Source: Allosediminivita pacifica (GTDB lineage Bacteria; Pseudomonadota; Alphaproteobacteria; Rhodobacterales; Rhodobacteraceae). Taken from it: a stretch of DNA of 64,000 nucleotides. The DNA lies in the NCBI RefSeq assembly GCF_003054175.1, contig NZ_QBKN01000007.1, forward strand, positions 122,750 to 186,749. The letters run 5' to 3'. The notes beneath the pieces are model-generated. The model ran no database searches. It had not been told where the DNA came from and saw only the letters and a program-made list of their open reading frames with translations. The translations under genes were made by a program, and so were the position numbers. Shown here piece by piece: positions 17,778-26,108 of this stretch (within the stretch, counting starts at the first letter, position 1; each line of letters begins with the position of its first letter).

Positions 17778-17895
17778 GTACATGTTTGGCCATACCGACC
17801 CCTTCGAGATCCTTGAACCGGGCGCCGTTGAACCGGCGCCGCGGACCTGCGATGTCATGGTGAAACGGGTTTCGGCAGCCAAGCGAGTGGGAGTG

Positions 17896-18447
17896 ATGGC
17901 CCGGCAGGACAAGGCGGATTGGATCACGGAGATGCGCCGCATCCGCGACCACGCGGACGAGGACGCCTTCGTGACGCTCTTCGATCACTTCGCGCCCCGC
18001 GTGAAGGCGTTTCTCATGCGCTCGGGCGCTGACGCCGCGATGGCCGAAGAATGCGCGCAGGAGGTCATGGTGACCGTCTGGCGCAAGGCCGCCGCCTTCG
18101 ACCCCTCCCGCGCCTCGGTGGCGACCTGGATCTTCACCATCGCCCGGAACAAGAAAATCGACGCCCTGCGCAAGCAGCGCCGCCCCGAGCCCGAGGACCT
18201 GCCCTGGGGCCCCGAGGCCGAGCCCGACCAGGCCGAGGTCGTCGAGCTGCAACAGGAAAGCGCGCATCTCGGACAGGCCATCGCGGACCTGCCCGAGAAA
18301 CAGCGCGACCTCATCGAAAAGGCCTTCTACGGCGAGCTGAGCCACAGCGAGATCGCCGCCGAGACGGGCCTGCCACTGGGAACGATCAAGTCGAGAATCC
18401 GGCTGGCGCTGGACCGCCTGCGCCACGCCATGGAGCGGAAGCAATGA
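17896..18447 (+). CDS. rpoE: ECF sigma factor RpoE (ChrR-controlled, group ECF11)
   Basis: 183 residues. Sigma region 2 is at about 25-95 (EECAQEVMVTVWRKAAAFDPSRASVATWIFTIARNKK) in overlapping blocks and region 4 at about 130-180 (LPEKQRDLIEKAFYGELSHS, then the helix-turn-helix GLPLGTIKSRI). Strong overall similarity to Rhodobacter RpoE, which directs the response to singlet oxygen and organic hydroperoxides. The start MARQDKADW at 17896 matches the family N-terminus; a longer frame to 17782 is not conserved. The stop overlaps the chrR start (ATGA), the usual coupling of sigma and anti-sigma. Confidence 0.95.
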   Translation: MARQDKADWITEMRRIRDHADEDAFVTLFDHFAPRVKAFLMRSGADAAMAEECAQEVMVTVWRKAAAFDPSRASVATWIFTIARNKKIDALRKQRRPEPEDLPWGPEAEPDQAEVVELQQESAHLGQAIADLPEKQRDLIEKAFYGELSHSEIAAETGLPLGTIKSRIRLALDRLRHAMERKQ

Positions 18448-19088
18448 CAACGATAAGGCACCACCTGACCGAGGACCTGATCCTCGGATATGCCGCCGGC
18501 ACCCTGCCCGAAGCGGTGAACCTCGCCGTGGCGACGCACGTGTCGCTCTGCGACGAATGCCGCGCCGCCGTCGAGGCGCACGAGGCCGTGGGCGGCTCCG
18601 TGATCGAACGCTGCGGAACTGAGGACATGTCCGCCGGCGCCCGCGAAAGCGCGCTCGCGGCGATCCGCGGCCCCGCGCCAGAGGTGCCTGCCGCACCGAC
18701 ACCCGACGCCGTCCTGCCCGCGCCGCTCCTGTCCTACGTCGGCAAGGGGCTTTCGGACGTGAAATGGCGCTCCGTCGGCATGGGCGTGAAGCAGGCAATC
18801 CTGCCCACCTCCTCCGAGGCCACGGCCCGCCTGCTCTACATCCCCGCGGGCGTCGCCATGCCCGACCACAGCCACAACGGCATCGAGCTCACTCTGGTGC
18901 TCAAGGGCGCCTTCGAGGACGAGGACGGCCGCTTCGCCCGCGGCGATATCGAGATCGCCGACGACGCCGTGCAGCACACGCCCGTCGCCGACATCTCCGA
19001 GGATTGCATCTGCCTCGCCGTGACCGACGCGCCGCTGCGCTTCAAGCGCCTGCTGCCACGCCTCGCGCAGCCCTTCCTCAAGATCTGA
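18444..19088 (+). CDS. chrR: zinc-dependent anti-sigma factor ChrR
   Basis: 214 residues. The N-terminal anti-sigma domain holds the zinc ligands: His near residue 6 and the HVSLCDEC motif (His32, Cys36, Cys39). The C-terminal cupin (about 105-200) has metal ligands HSHNGIE and a later His in the AVQHTP segment, and is needed for release of the sigma factor on singlet oxygen. Length and layout are those of Rhodobacter ChrR. ATGA overlap with rpoE. A hairpin follows its stop. Confidence 0.95.
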   Translation: MTTIRHHLTEDLILGYAAGTLPEAVNLAVATHVSLCDECRAAVEAHEAVGGSVIERCGTEDMSAGARESALAAIRGPAPEVPAAPTPDAVLPAPLLSYVGKGLSDVKWRSVGMGVKQAILPTSSEATARLLYIPAGVAMPDHSHNGIELTLVLKGAFEDEDGRFARGDIEIADDAVQHTPVADISEDCICLAVTDAPLRFKRLLPRLAQPFLKI

Positions 19089-19095
19089 GGGGAAA

Positions 19096-19117
19096 CCGGG
19101 CGGCCTGCGCCGCCCGG
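19096..19117. terminator. hairpin between convergent chrR and aldehyde dehydrogenase genes
   Basis: 9-bp perfect stem CCGGGCGGC/GCCGCCCGG with loop CTGC, 8 nt after the chrR stop. No T-run. Confidence 0.55.
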
Positions 19118-19125
19118 CCCCGCGA

Positions 19126-20565
19126 TCAGTCCTCGCCCCAGCCCGAGACGGCCTTGACCTCGACAAAGTCGTGGATGCCCCAGTAACCGGCCTCGCGCCC
19201 GTTGCCCGACATCTTCATGCCGCCGAAGGGCGAGCCCTTCCCGCGCGACTCGCCGTTCATCTCGATCATGCCCGCGCGCAGCTGCCGCGCGAGCCGCTGA
19301 CGCCGCTTGTCGTCGCCGCTCTGGACGTAGTTCGTGAGCCCGTAGGGCGTGTCGTTGGCGATGCGCACCGCCTCGTCCTCGCCCTCGAACTTCAGGATCG
19401 TCATGACCGGGCCGAAGATCTCTTCCTGCGCGATGGTCATGTCGTTGGTCACGTCGGCAAAGACCGTGGGCCGCACGTAGAACCCCTTGTTGAAGCCCTC
19501 GGGTCGCCCGGTACCACCGGCGACAAGGCGCGCGCCCTCGTCGATCCCGGCCTGGATCAGCCCCTGGATCTTCTCCCACTGGGTCGCGTTCACCACCGGC
19601 CCGATGTGCTTGCCTTCCTTGTCGGGCGGGCCGACCTCGATGCCGTTCGCCACGCTCGCGGCCTTTTCGACCGCCGCGTCGTAGGCCGAGGCCTCGACCA
19701 GCATCCGCGAGGGCGCGTTGCAGCTCTGGCCGGTGTTGTTCATCATGCTGCGCACGCCACGCTCCACCGCCGCGTCATCCGCGTCGGCAAAGATCAGGTT
19801 CGCGCCCTTGCCGCCCAGTTCGAGGTGCACGCGCTTCAGCGTCTCGGCCGCCGCCTTGGAGATCAGCTTGCCCGCCCGGGTCGAGCCGGTGAAGCTCACC
19901 ATATCCACGTCGGGATGCTCCGAAAGCTGGCTGCCCACGCCCGCGCCGTCGCCGTTGACCAGGTTGAAGACCCCTTTCGGCACACCGGCGTCATGCATGA
20001 TCTCGGCAAAGATCATCGCGTTCAGCGGGCTTTCCTCGGAGGGCTTCAGCACCATCGTGTTGCCAGCCACCATGGCCGCGCCGACCTTGAGCGTCACCTG
20101 GTTCATCGGCCAGTTCCACGGCGTGATGAGCGCGCAGACGCCCACCGCCTCGTGGATGATGCGGTCGTTGGGTGCGTGATCGCCCAGCGGCGCTTCCCAC
20201 GGAAAGGCCTTCGCCGCGTCGATGTAGGCCCCCAGGTGCGCGATCCCCGCACCCACCTGGCTCTGCCGCGCAAGGTCGAGCGGCGCACCCATCTCCAGCG
20301 ACATGGACTGCGCAAGATCCTCGGCGCGGGTCTTGTAGACCTCCAGCACCTTTTCCAGCAGCGCGATTCGGTCGGCCACGGGCGTCGCCATCCAGCCCGG
20401 CAGCGCAGCCTTGGCGGCGGCCACGGCGGCATCGGTATCGGCCTGCCCGCCCAGCGAAATCCGGGTGCAGGGCTCCTCGGTGGCGGGCGCGATCACCTCG
20501 TGCGCACGCCCCTCCAGCGGCGCCACCCAGGCGCCGTCGATGTAGAAATCAGGTTTTTCGATCAT
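19126..20565 (-). CDS. aldehyde dehydrogenase family protein
   Basis: 479 residues. NAD(P)-dependent oxidation of an aldehyde to the acid. The catalytic Cys is in NNTGQSCNAPSRM, the general-base Glu in LELGGKGANLIF, and the Rossmann-type cofactor motif in FTGSTRAGKLI. Substrate not predictable; similarity is to the broad succinate-semialdehyde/betaine-aldehyde group. The start at 20565 follows AAGAGG; the longer frame to 20670 is poorly conserved. Divergent from the peroxiredoxin gene (145 bp), which suggests shared stress use but is only circumstantial. Confidence 0.92.
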   Translation of the reverse strand: MIEKPDFYIDGAWVAPLEGRAHEVIAPATEEPCTRISLGGQADTDAAVAAAKAALPGWMATPVADRIALLEKVLEVYKTRAEDLAQSMSLEMGAPLDLARQSQVGAGIAHLGAYIDAAKAFPWEAPLGDHAPNDRIIHEAVGVCALITPWNWPMNQVTLKVGAAMVAGNTMVLKPSEESPLNAMIFAEIMHDAGVPKGVFNLVNGDGAGVGSQLSEHPDVDMVSFTGSTRAGKLISKAAAETLKRVHLELGGKGANLIFADADDAAVERGVRSMMNNTGQSCNAPSRMLVEASAYDAAVEKAASVANGIEVGPPDKEGKHIGPVVNATQWEKIQGLIQAGIDEGARLVAGGTGRPEGFNKGFYVRPTVFADVTNDMTIAQEEIFGPVMTILKFEGEDEAVRIANDTPYGLTNYVQSGDDKRRQRLARQLRAGMIEMNGESRGKGSPFGGMKMSGNGREAGYWGIHDFVEVKAVSGWGED

Positions 20566-20709
20566 TTTCAGCCTCTTGAATGGCGGGCCCGCCATCTGCG
20601 GGCCCCCTCTTCTGCCGTGCGACACCCTGTCCTTGCGATGCGAGGGATGCAACCTCCGACCGGGCGTCATAGATTAACCCTCAGAGCCAACACCATGAAG
20701 GAGGACATC

Positions 20710-21363
20710 ATGGCACTGCGCATCAACGACGAGATTCCGAACCTCACCGTCGAAACCGACCTCGGCACCTACAAGCTGCACGACTGGATCGGCGACAGCT
20801 GGGCGATCCTCTTCAGCCACCCCAAGGATTTCACCCCCGTCTGCACCACCGAATTCGGCGCCGTGGCGCAACTGTCCGACGAATGGGACAAGCGCGGCAC
20901 CAAGGTGATGGGTATTTCCGTCGACGGCGTCGAGGACCACAAGAAGTGGAAGTCCGACATCGAGAAGGTCGGCGGCACCGCACCGAAGTTCCCCATCGTC
21001 GCAGATGACGGTCTGGAGCTCTCCAAGGCGCTCGACATGCTGCCGGCCGAGGCCTACCTGCCCGACGGCCGCACCCCTGCCGACAGCGCGACCGTGCGCG
21101 TGGTCTTCATCATCGGCCCCGACAAGAAGCTCAAGCTGTCGATGACCTACCCGATGACCGTCGGCCGCAACTTCGCCGAGGTGCTGCGCGCACTCGACGC
21201 GCTCCAGACCAGCACCAACGAAGGCGTGGCCACCCCCGCCAACTGGGCCGTGGGTCAGGACGTCATCGTCCCCACCTCGGTCTCGGACGAGGACGCCATC
21301 GCCAAGTACGGCAAGATCGACACCGTGTTGCCCTACCTGCGCAAGGCCAAGCTGCCGAGCTGA
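20710..21363 (+). CDS. 1-Cys peroxiredoxin (Prx6 type)
   Basis: 217 residues. Reduces hydrogen peroxide and organic hydroperoxides. The peroxidatic Cys is in FTPVCTTEFG (residue about 45), with the Prx6-type C-terminal domain and no obvious resolving Cys. The ATG at 20710 is chosen because AAGGAGG lies just before it; an ATG at 20695 overlaps that site. A strong bidirectional terminator follows. Placement beside the RpoE stress island fits a hydroperoxide role. Confidence 0.95.
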   Translation: MALRINDEIPNLTVETDLGTYKLHDWIGDSWAILFSHPKDFTPVCTTEFGAVAQLSDEWDKRGTKVMGISVDGVEDHKKWKSDIEKVGGTAPKFPIVADDGLELSKALDMLPAEAYLPDGRTPADSATVRVVFIIGPDKKLKLSMTYPMTVGRNFAEVLRALDALQTSTNEGVATPANWAVGQDVIVPTSVSDEDAIAKYGKIDTVLPYLRKAKLPS

Positions 21364-21373
21364 GCACAAACAA

Positions 21374-21401
21374 AAATGGCGCCGGATGTCCGGCGCCATT
21401 T
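21374..21401. terminator. bidirectional intrinsic terminator
   Basis: 13-bp perfect stem AAATGGCGCCGGA/TCCGGCGCCATTT with a 2-nt loop, between the convergent peroxiredoxin and outer-membrane protein genes. T-rich on the minus strand after the stem (TTTTTG). Confidence 0.85.
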
Positions 21402-21424
21402 CCCTGTTCGGAACCCCGACAGGA

Positions 21425-22078
21425 TCAGAAACGGTAGGTCAGGCTGATGCCCACGTAGGGGTAGGCGCTGATGCCGTAATCGTCCTCGAGCTTGTCTTCC
21501 TCTTCGTTGAGGTCGGCCTCGGAAATCGGCAGCGCGCCACCGGTCTGCTCGAGGCTCGCGTCGATCCCCTGCACGAAGAGCGCACCGACTTCGCCCGACA
21601 GCTGCCATCCCCCGACCATGCCGGAATAGCCAACGGCCAGCATCGGCGCGATCTCGCGCTCGAACTCCATGTCGCCGCCAACACTGACGTTGGCATAGGT
21701 GGTGTTGCCGATGGTGATCGTGTCCGCCCCCGAGGCGCTCGCGTCGAGATCGACGCCCATGTTGGTCTTGAACAGACCACCCGTCAGGCGCAGCCCGCCG
21801 ACGCCCGGGTAGTAGTCCGCTACGACACCGAAACCGCCGGTCTCGTATTCGTACTCGTAGTCGGTCCCGTCCTCGGTCTCGGACCCGTCGCCTTCGACGG
21901 GCACGGCGATGATGCCGCGGAACGCAAGCTCGGGCGTTGCCTGGTAGCTGCCCTCGATGGTCGGACCAAGCGTGGTCAGCCCGAGACCCACCGAGTAGGG
22001 AGATTGATCCTGAGCCAGCGCTGCGCTGCCGCTGGCGGAAAGAACGGCTAGGGCGGTAACAAGGTGGAACGGTCGCAT
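21425..22078 (-). CDS. outer-membrane beta-barrel protein
   Basis: 217 residues. Signal peptide MRPFHLVTALAVLSASGSAA with cleavage near ALA-QD, then alternating amphipathic strands and a terminal aromatic residue (GISLTYRF), the BamA recognition signature of outer-membrane barrels. Length suggests about eight strands. An acidic stretch (EDGTDYEYEYE) may be an extracellular loop. No pore or enzyme role can be named. The start at 22078 follows CAGGAG. Convergent with peroxiredoxin. Confidence 0.78.
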   Translation of the reverse strand: MRPFHLVTALAVLSASGSAALAQDQSPYSVGLGLTTLGPTIEGSYQATPELAFRGIIAVPVEGDGSETEDGTDYEYEYETGGFGVVADYYPGVGGLRLTGGLFKTNMGVDLDASASGADTITIGNTTYANVSVGGDMEFEREIAPMLAVGYSGMVGGWQLSGEVGALFVQGIDASLEQTGGALPISEADLNEEEDKLEDDYGISAYPYVGISLTYRF

Positions 22079-22221
22079 GAGTAACTCCTGATCACGGCGT
22101 GTCCGATCACTACCTCCGCACACAACCTTGAATTGCACGACATGACAGAGACTTGTCGCCTCGCAAAGCTTCTCTGTTGCATCGATGATACGTCGCAGGA
22201 CACTCTGCCCCCCCCACCGGA

Positions 22222-22728
22222 TCACCGGGCGCAGAGCTGCCGCACCCGTTCCAGGGCGGACCCCAACCGCCGCAGCGGGACCTCGTAGCCACGCTGGTCG
22301 TCCATGACGAGGAGCGCCTGGCCGCGGTTCTGCGACGCCTCGCGCAGAAGCGGCAGGGCCACCGCCACATCCGTCTCCGACAGCCAAGCGTATTTCCCGT
22401 CGAAGTCGAAGGCGAACCGCTCGCCCGCCACCTGCAGCGACAGCGCGAGATCCTCGCGGAAACTGCCGTCCACCGCGACCGAGATCTCGGGCAGCGGACG
22501 CCCCGCGAATGTCGAGAGGTGCAGCGACACCGGATCGCCAGCGTCCTCGCCCGCCCTCTCGCCCATGCGCGCGAAGATCCAGCAGACCTCGGGGGCCGAG
22601 CGGTCAGGATGCACGTTCAGCCGCCAGGGTCCCTCGCGGCCCGCGCTGTCGGCCAGCGCGGGGGCCCCTGCCCCGACCAGCGCCGGGATGAGGGCAATCC
22701 GAATCGCATTTTTCAGAACCCTGGGCAT
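22222..22728 (-). CDS. exported hypothetical protein
   Basis: 168 residues. Begins MPRVLKNAIRIALIPALVGA, a signal peptide with cleavage near ALA-DS. The mature part is small and soluble with two cysteines (VCWIFARM and the C-terminal QLCAR), possibly a disulfide. No family recognised; the pattern of a late SETDVAVALPLL segment hints at a periplasmic beta-sandwich. The ribosome site is weak, so the start is uncertain. The stop lies close to a C-run at 22209-22216. Divergent from the aspartoacylase-like gene. Confidence 0.6.
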   Translation of the reverse strand: MPRVLKNAIRIALIPALVGAGAPALADSAGREGPWRLNVHPDRSAPEVCWIFARMGERAGEDAGDPVSLHLSTFAGRPLPEISVAVDGSFREDLALSLQVAGERFAFDFDGKYAWLSETDVAVALPLLREASQNRGQALLVMDDQRGYEVPLRRLGSALERVRQLCAR

Positions 22729-22861
22729 GGGTTCAGAAATTCGCGAAAAGATGGGGCGGTGGCAAGGCTGTGCGGCCGGCAGCGGTATCAGGTCCGCAAG
22801 CCCGCACTTGCCCATCGGCGTCGGGCCTGCCAATCGGAACCGGATGCAAGCGGAGGACAGA

Positions 22862-23899
22862 ATGCGCGACCCGTTCGAACTCGGGGGACAGACGGTGGCT
22901 CCCGGCACCCGCAAGACCATCGACCTGCCCGTCTCGGTCCTGTCGGACCACACGCCCGTGACCCTTTCGGCACACATCATCCACGGCCGCAGGCCCGGCC
23001 CGGTGATGTTCGTCTCGGCCGCCATCCACGGCGACGAGGTCGTCGGCGTCGAGATCGTGCGCCGCCTGCTGCGCGCCACGCCACTGCAGCGCCTCTCGGG
23101 CACGCTGATCGCAGTGCCAATCGTCAACGCCTTCGGCTTTCTCAACCAGTCGCGCTACCTGCCCGACCGCCGCGATCTCAACCGCTGCTTCCCCGGCTAC
23201 GACACCGGCTCTCTGGCCGCGCGGCTGGCCGACCTGTTCATGGAGCAGGTGGTGCGCCGCTGCGACGTGGGCATCGACCTGCATTCCGCCGCCGTCGGTC
23301 GCACCAACCTGCCGCAGATCCGCCTGACGCCCGGCGACGACCGCCTGCGCGAACTCGGAGCCGCCTTCGGCGCGCCCGTCACCCTGACCTCCAAGACCCG
23401 CGAGGGGTCGCTCCGGCTCGAGGCCGACAAGGCCGGTGTCGACGTGCTGCTCTACGAGGCGGGCGAAGGCCTGCGCTTCGACGAATTCGCCGTGCGGGCA
23501 GGTGTCTCGGGCAGCCTGCGGGTCATGGTCAAGCTCGGCATGATCGCCGGGCGGGGCGTGCCCAAGACCCGCATGCAGTCGGTCATCTGCGAGCGCTCCA
23601 CATGGCTCCGCGCCCCCTCCGGCGGGCTGCTGCGCACGCTCAAGGCCAGCGGCGACTGGGTCGAGGAAGGCACCGTGCTCGGCGTCGTCTCGGACCCCTT
23701 CGGCGAGCACGAGGAAGAGATCACCGCCGAGGCCGCGGGCATCGTCATCGGTCGCACCAACCTGCCCGTGGTGAACGAGGGCGACGCGCTCTTCCACGTG
23801 GCGATCCCCAAGGCCCCCAAGCAGGCCGAGGCCGCGGCCGAAACCTTCGACGATCATCTTGAGGCGGCGCCACTCTTCGACGAGGACGAGATCATCTGA
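22862..23899 (+). CDS. succinylglutamate desuccinylase/aspartoacylase-family zinc hydrolase
   Basis: 345 residues. The zinc-carboxypeptidase fold shows its ligands: HGDE (about residue 56) and the distal His in DLHSAAVGRTNLPQ; NRCFPG is also conserved. Family members cleave amide bonds of N-acyl amino acids. The C-terminal extension (about residues 250-320) contains a lipoyl-like beta fold (GVVSDPFGEHEEEI) common in this subfamily. GGAGGACAGA precedes the ATG at 22862. Substrate unknown. Confidence 0.88.
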   Translation: MRDPFELGGQTVAPGTRKTIDLPVSVLSDHTPVTLSAHIIHGRRPGPVMFVSAAIHGDEVVGVEIVRRLLRATPLQRLSGTLIAVPIVNAFGFLNQSRYLPDRRDLNRCFPGYDTGSLAARLADLFMEQVVRRCDVGIDLHSAAVGRTNLPQIRLTPGDDRLRELGAAFGAPVTLTSKTREGSLRLEADKAGVDVLLYEAGEGLRFDEFAVRAGVSGSLRVMVKLGMIAGRGVPKTRMQSVICERSTWLRAPSGGLLRTLKASGDWVEEGTVLGVVSDPFGEHEEEITAEAAGIVIGRTNLPVVNEGDALFHVAIPKAPKQAEAAAETFDDHLEAAPLFDEDEII

Positions 23900-24230
23900 G
23901 GCGCGCCAAGCGCCCGGGTGCTTAGCCGGACGGACGCCGGACCGTGGTGTGGCGCAGCATCCGCCGAGGTAGCTGCTTTATGCACGCCAATCCGAATGAC
24001 ATCCGAACGCCGCGCGCCGGTGGCCAAAGCGCCAGACCGCGGGGACGGTCCGGCGCTCGTCCGGCGGGCCTGCGGCCCTTGTTCCGGACGGGACCAGCGC
24101 TTGACCGGTAGCAGTCGTGGGAAAACTTCGCTCTGTACGCCGAAGACCCGCCGCGCATGGCCCGTGAAATCGAAAGCAAAAAAGGCCGATCTGCCGGCCC
24201 GGCCCCTCCCACCGCCACGAGAAAGAAAAA
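23900..24230. other. repeat-filled gap between aspartoacylase and lpdA
   Basis: 331 bp with no gene. It contains copy 3 of the 122-bp module (23935-24056), a segment after it shared inversely with 6870-6906, and then the approach to the lpdA terminator. Confidence 0.7.
23935..24056 (+). repeat. 122-bp hairpin-bounded module, copy 3
   Basis: Short dyad CGCCGGACCGTGGTGTGGCGC (23935-23955, 21 bp written as CGCCGGACC and GGTGTGGCGC arms) at the left, and the 28-bp palindrome (24029-24056) with arms GCGCCAGACCG and CGGTCCGGCGC at the right. The interior carries GAGGTAG, GCTTTATGC and CCGAATGAC as in copy 2. Confidence 0.75.
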
Positions 24231-24254
24231 GGGCCGGACGCTTCCGCCCGGCCC
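24231..24254 (-). terminator. intrinsic terminator of the aceE-aceF-lpdA operon
   Basis: On the minus strand a stem GGGCCGG/CCGGCCC with a 10-nt loop is followed by TTTTTCTTTCT. It lies 32 nt after the lpdA stop. Confidence 0.85.
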
Positions 24255-24286
24255 CTTCGAGGTGTCTCACGCCAAGGGCGCGAAGA

Positions 24287-26098
24287 TCACTTCTTCTTTT
24301 TCTTCGGCGGCATCAGGTCGGTGATCGTGCCCTCGAACATCTCGGCGGCAAAGTTCACCGTCTCCGACAGCGTCGGGTGCGGGTGGATCGTGTGGCCAAG
24401 ATCCACAGCGTCCGATCCCATCTCGATGGCCAGCGCCACCTCGGCGATCAGATCGCCCGCGTTGGTGCCGACGATGCCGCCGCCGATCACCCGGTCGTCC
24501 TCGGGATCGAACAGCAGCTTGGTCATGCCCTCGGAACGGCCGTTCGACAGCGACCGGCCCGACGCGGCCCAGGGGAAGACCCCCTTCTCGTACTTGATGC
24601 CCTGCGCCTTGGCCTGCGTTTCCGTCAGGCCGGCCCAGGCCACCTCGGGGTCGGTATAGGCCACCGAGGGGATCACGCGCGCGTCGAACGCCCGCTTCTC
24701 GCCCGCGGTCACCTCGGCCGCCACCTTGCCCTCGTGCACCGCCTTGTGCGCCAGCATGGGCTGGCCCACCACGTCGCCGATGGCGAAGATGTGGCTCTGG
24801 CCGGTGCGCTGCTGATGATCCACGGCGATAAAGCCGCGATCGTCCACCGACACGCCCGCCTTCTCGGCATCCAGCATGGCGCCGTTGGGCTTGCGGCCGA
24901 CCGCCACCAGCACCTTGTCGAAGGTGTCGGTAAAGCTCTCGCCCTTCTCGTCCTCGAAGCTGACCTTCAGACCCTTCTTGAGCGCCTCCACCCCGGTGAC
25001 CTTGGTCTTGAGGAAGATGTTCTCGTAACGGCCCTTGATGCGGTCCATCAGCGGCTTGACGATGTCCTTGTCGGCGCCCGGCATCAGCTGGTCCATCAGC
25101 TCGACCACCGTGACCTTGGAGCCCAGCGCGTCGTAGACGCAGGCCATCTCGAGCCCGATGATCCCGCCGCCCAGTACGAGCATCCGCTTGGGGATGTCCT
25201 CGAGCTCGAGCGCGCCGGTGCTGTCGATGACGCGCTCGTCGTCATGCGGCACGAAGGGCAGCTTCACCGATTCCGACCCGGCCGCGATGATGCACTGGTC
25301 GAAGCTCACGGTGGTCGCGCCACCCTCGCCCTCGACCGAGATCATGTTGGGTCCGGTGAATTTCCCGAAACCGCGCACGACCTGCACCTTGCGCCCCTTG
25401 GCCAGCCCCTCGAGGCCGCCGGTCAGCTTGCCGACCACGCCGTCCTTGAACTCGCGCAGCTCCTTCAGCTCGACCTTGGGCTTGCCGAAGCTCACCCCGT
25501 GGGACGACATCTCGTCAGCCTCGGTGATGACCTTGGCCACGTGCAGCAGCGCCTTGGACGGGATACAGCCCACATTCAGGCAGACGCCGCCCAGCGTGTC
25601 GTAACGCTCGATCAGCACCACCTTCTTGCCGAGGTCCGCGGCCCGGAACGCCGCCGAATAGCCGCCGGGGCCCGAGCCCAGAACGACCACCTCGGCATGC
25701 ACGTCGCCCTTGCCGCCCGAGGTGCCCGTGGGCTCCACCGCCTTGGGGCTGCTCTCTTCGCGCGGCGCACGGTCGCCGTAGCCACCGCCCTTGGAGGTCT
25801 CTTCCGAGGCCTTGCCCCCGGACTCCTCCTCCGAGGACCCGCCGTCATCCGAAGACCCGGCGTCGCCGCCCTCGGCCTCCATCACCATGATGACCGACCA
25901 TTCCGAGACCTTGTCGCCCTCGGAAACCTTGATCTCGGTGATCTTGCCCGCGGCGGGGCTCGGCACTTCCATGGTCGCCTTGTCCGACTCCAGCTCGATC
26001 AGCGGGTCTTCCTCGGCCACCGTGTCCCCCACCGACACGAGGATCGTGACGACGGGAACGTCGGAGAAATCTCCGATATCGGGAACCTTCACATCCAT
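24287..26098 (-). CDS. lpdA: dihydrolipoyl dehydrogenase with N-terminal lipoyl domain (PDH E3)
   Basis: 603 residues. Residues 1-80 form a lipoyl domain with the lipoylated Lys in ESDKATMEVPS; a Gly/Ser/Glu-rich linker (about 80-125) follows; then FAD dehydrogenase with VVLGSGPGGYSA, the redox disulfide CLNVGC, and the C-terminal dimer domain (HPHPTLSE). It reoxidises the dihydrolipoyl arm of E2 with NAD+. The lipoyl-E3 fusion is typical of the aceE-type operon. Last gene of the operon, 10 bp after aceF. Lysine-rich C-terminus (PPKKKKK). Confidence 0.95.
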   Translation of the reverse strand: MDVKVPDIGDFSDVPVVTILVSVGDTVAEEDPLIELESDKATMEVPSPAAGKITEIKVSEGDKVSEWSVIMVMEAEGGDAGSSDDGGSSEEESGGKASEETSKGGGYGDRAPREESSPKAVEPTGTSGGKGDVHAEVVVLGSGPGGYSAAFRAADLGKKVVLIERYDTLGGVCLNVGCIPSKALLHVAKVITEADEMSSHGVSFGKPKVELKELREFKDGVVGKLTGGLEGLAKGRKVQVVRGFGKFTGPNMISVEGEGGATTVSFDQCIIAAGSESVKLPFVPHDDERVIDSTGALELEDIPKRMLVLGGGIIGLEMACVYDALGSKVTVVELMDQLMPGADKDIVKPLMDRIKGRYENIFLKTKVTGVEALKKGLKVSFEDEKGESFTDTFDKVLVAVGRKPNGAMLDAEKAGVSVDDRGFIAVDHQQRTGQSHIFAIGDVVGQPMLAHKAVHEGKVAAEVTAGEKRAFDARVIPSVAYTDPEVAWAGLTETQAKAQGIKYEKGVFPWAASGRSLSNGRSEGMTKLLFDPEDDRVIGGGIVGTNAGDLIAEVALAIEMGSDAVDLGHTIHPHPTLSETVNFAAEMFEGTITDLMPPKKKKK

Positions 26099-26108
26099 GA
26101 TTGCCCCC

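Larger units (their letters stand above)
17313..17895. other. intergenic region between the amine oxidase operon and rpoE
   Basis: 583 bp without a convincing gene. It holds two divergent RpoE-like promoters (17348-17377 minus, 17748-17777 plus) and repeat debris at 17645-17664 (GGGGCTGACGCCCCTTG), which is the inverse of a segment at 6888-6906. Frames here that continue into rpoE are open only because of base composition. Confidence 0.6.

Noticed and set aside
17494..18798. 434-codon antisense frame across rpoE-chrR
   Set aside because: Arg-rich, no domain; rpoE and chrR are clear on the other strand.
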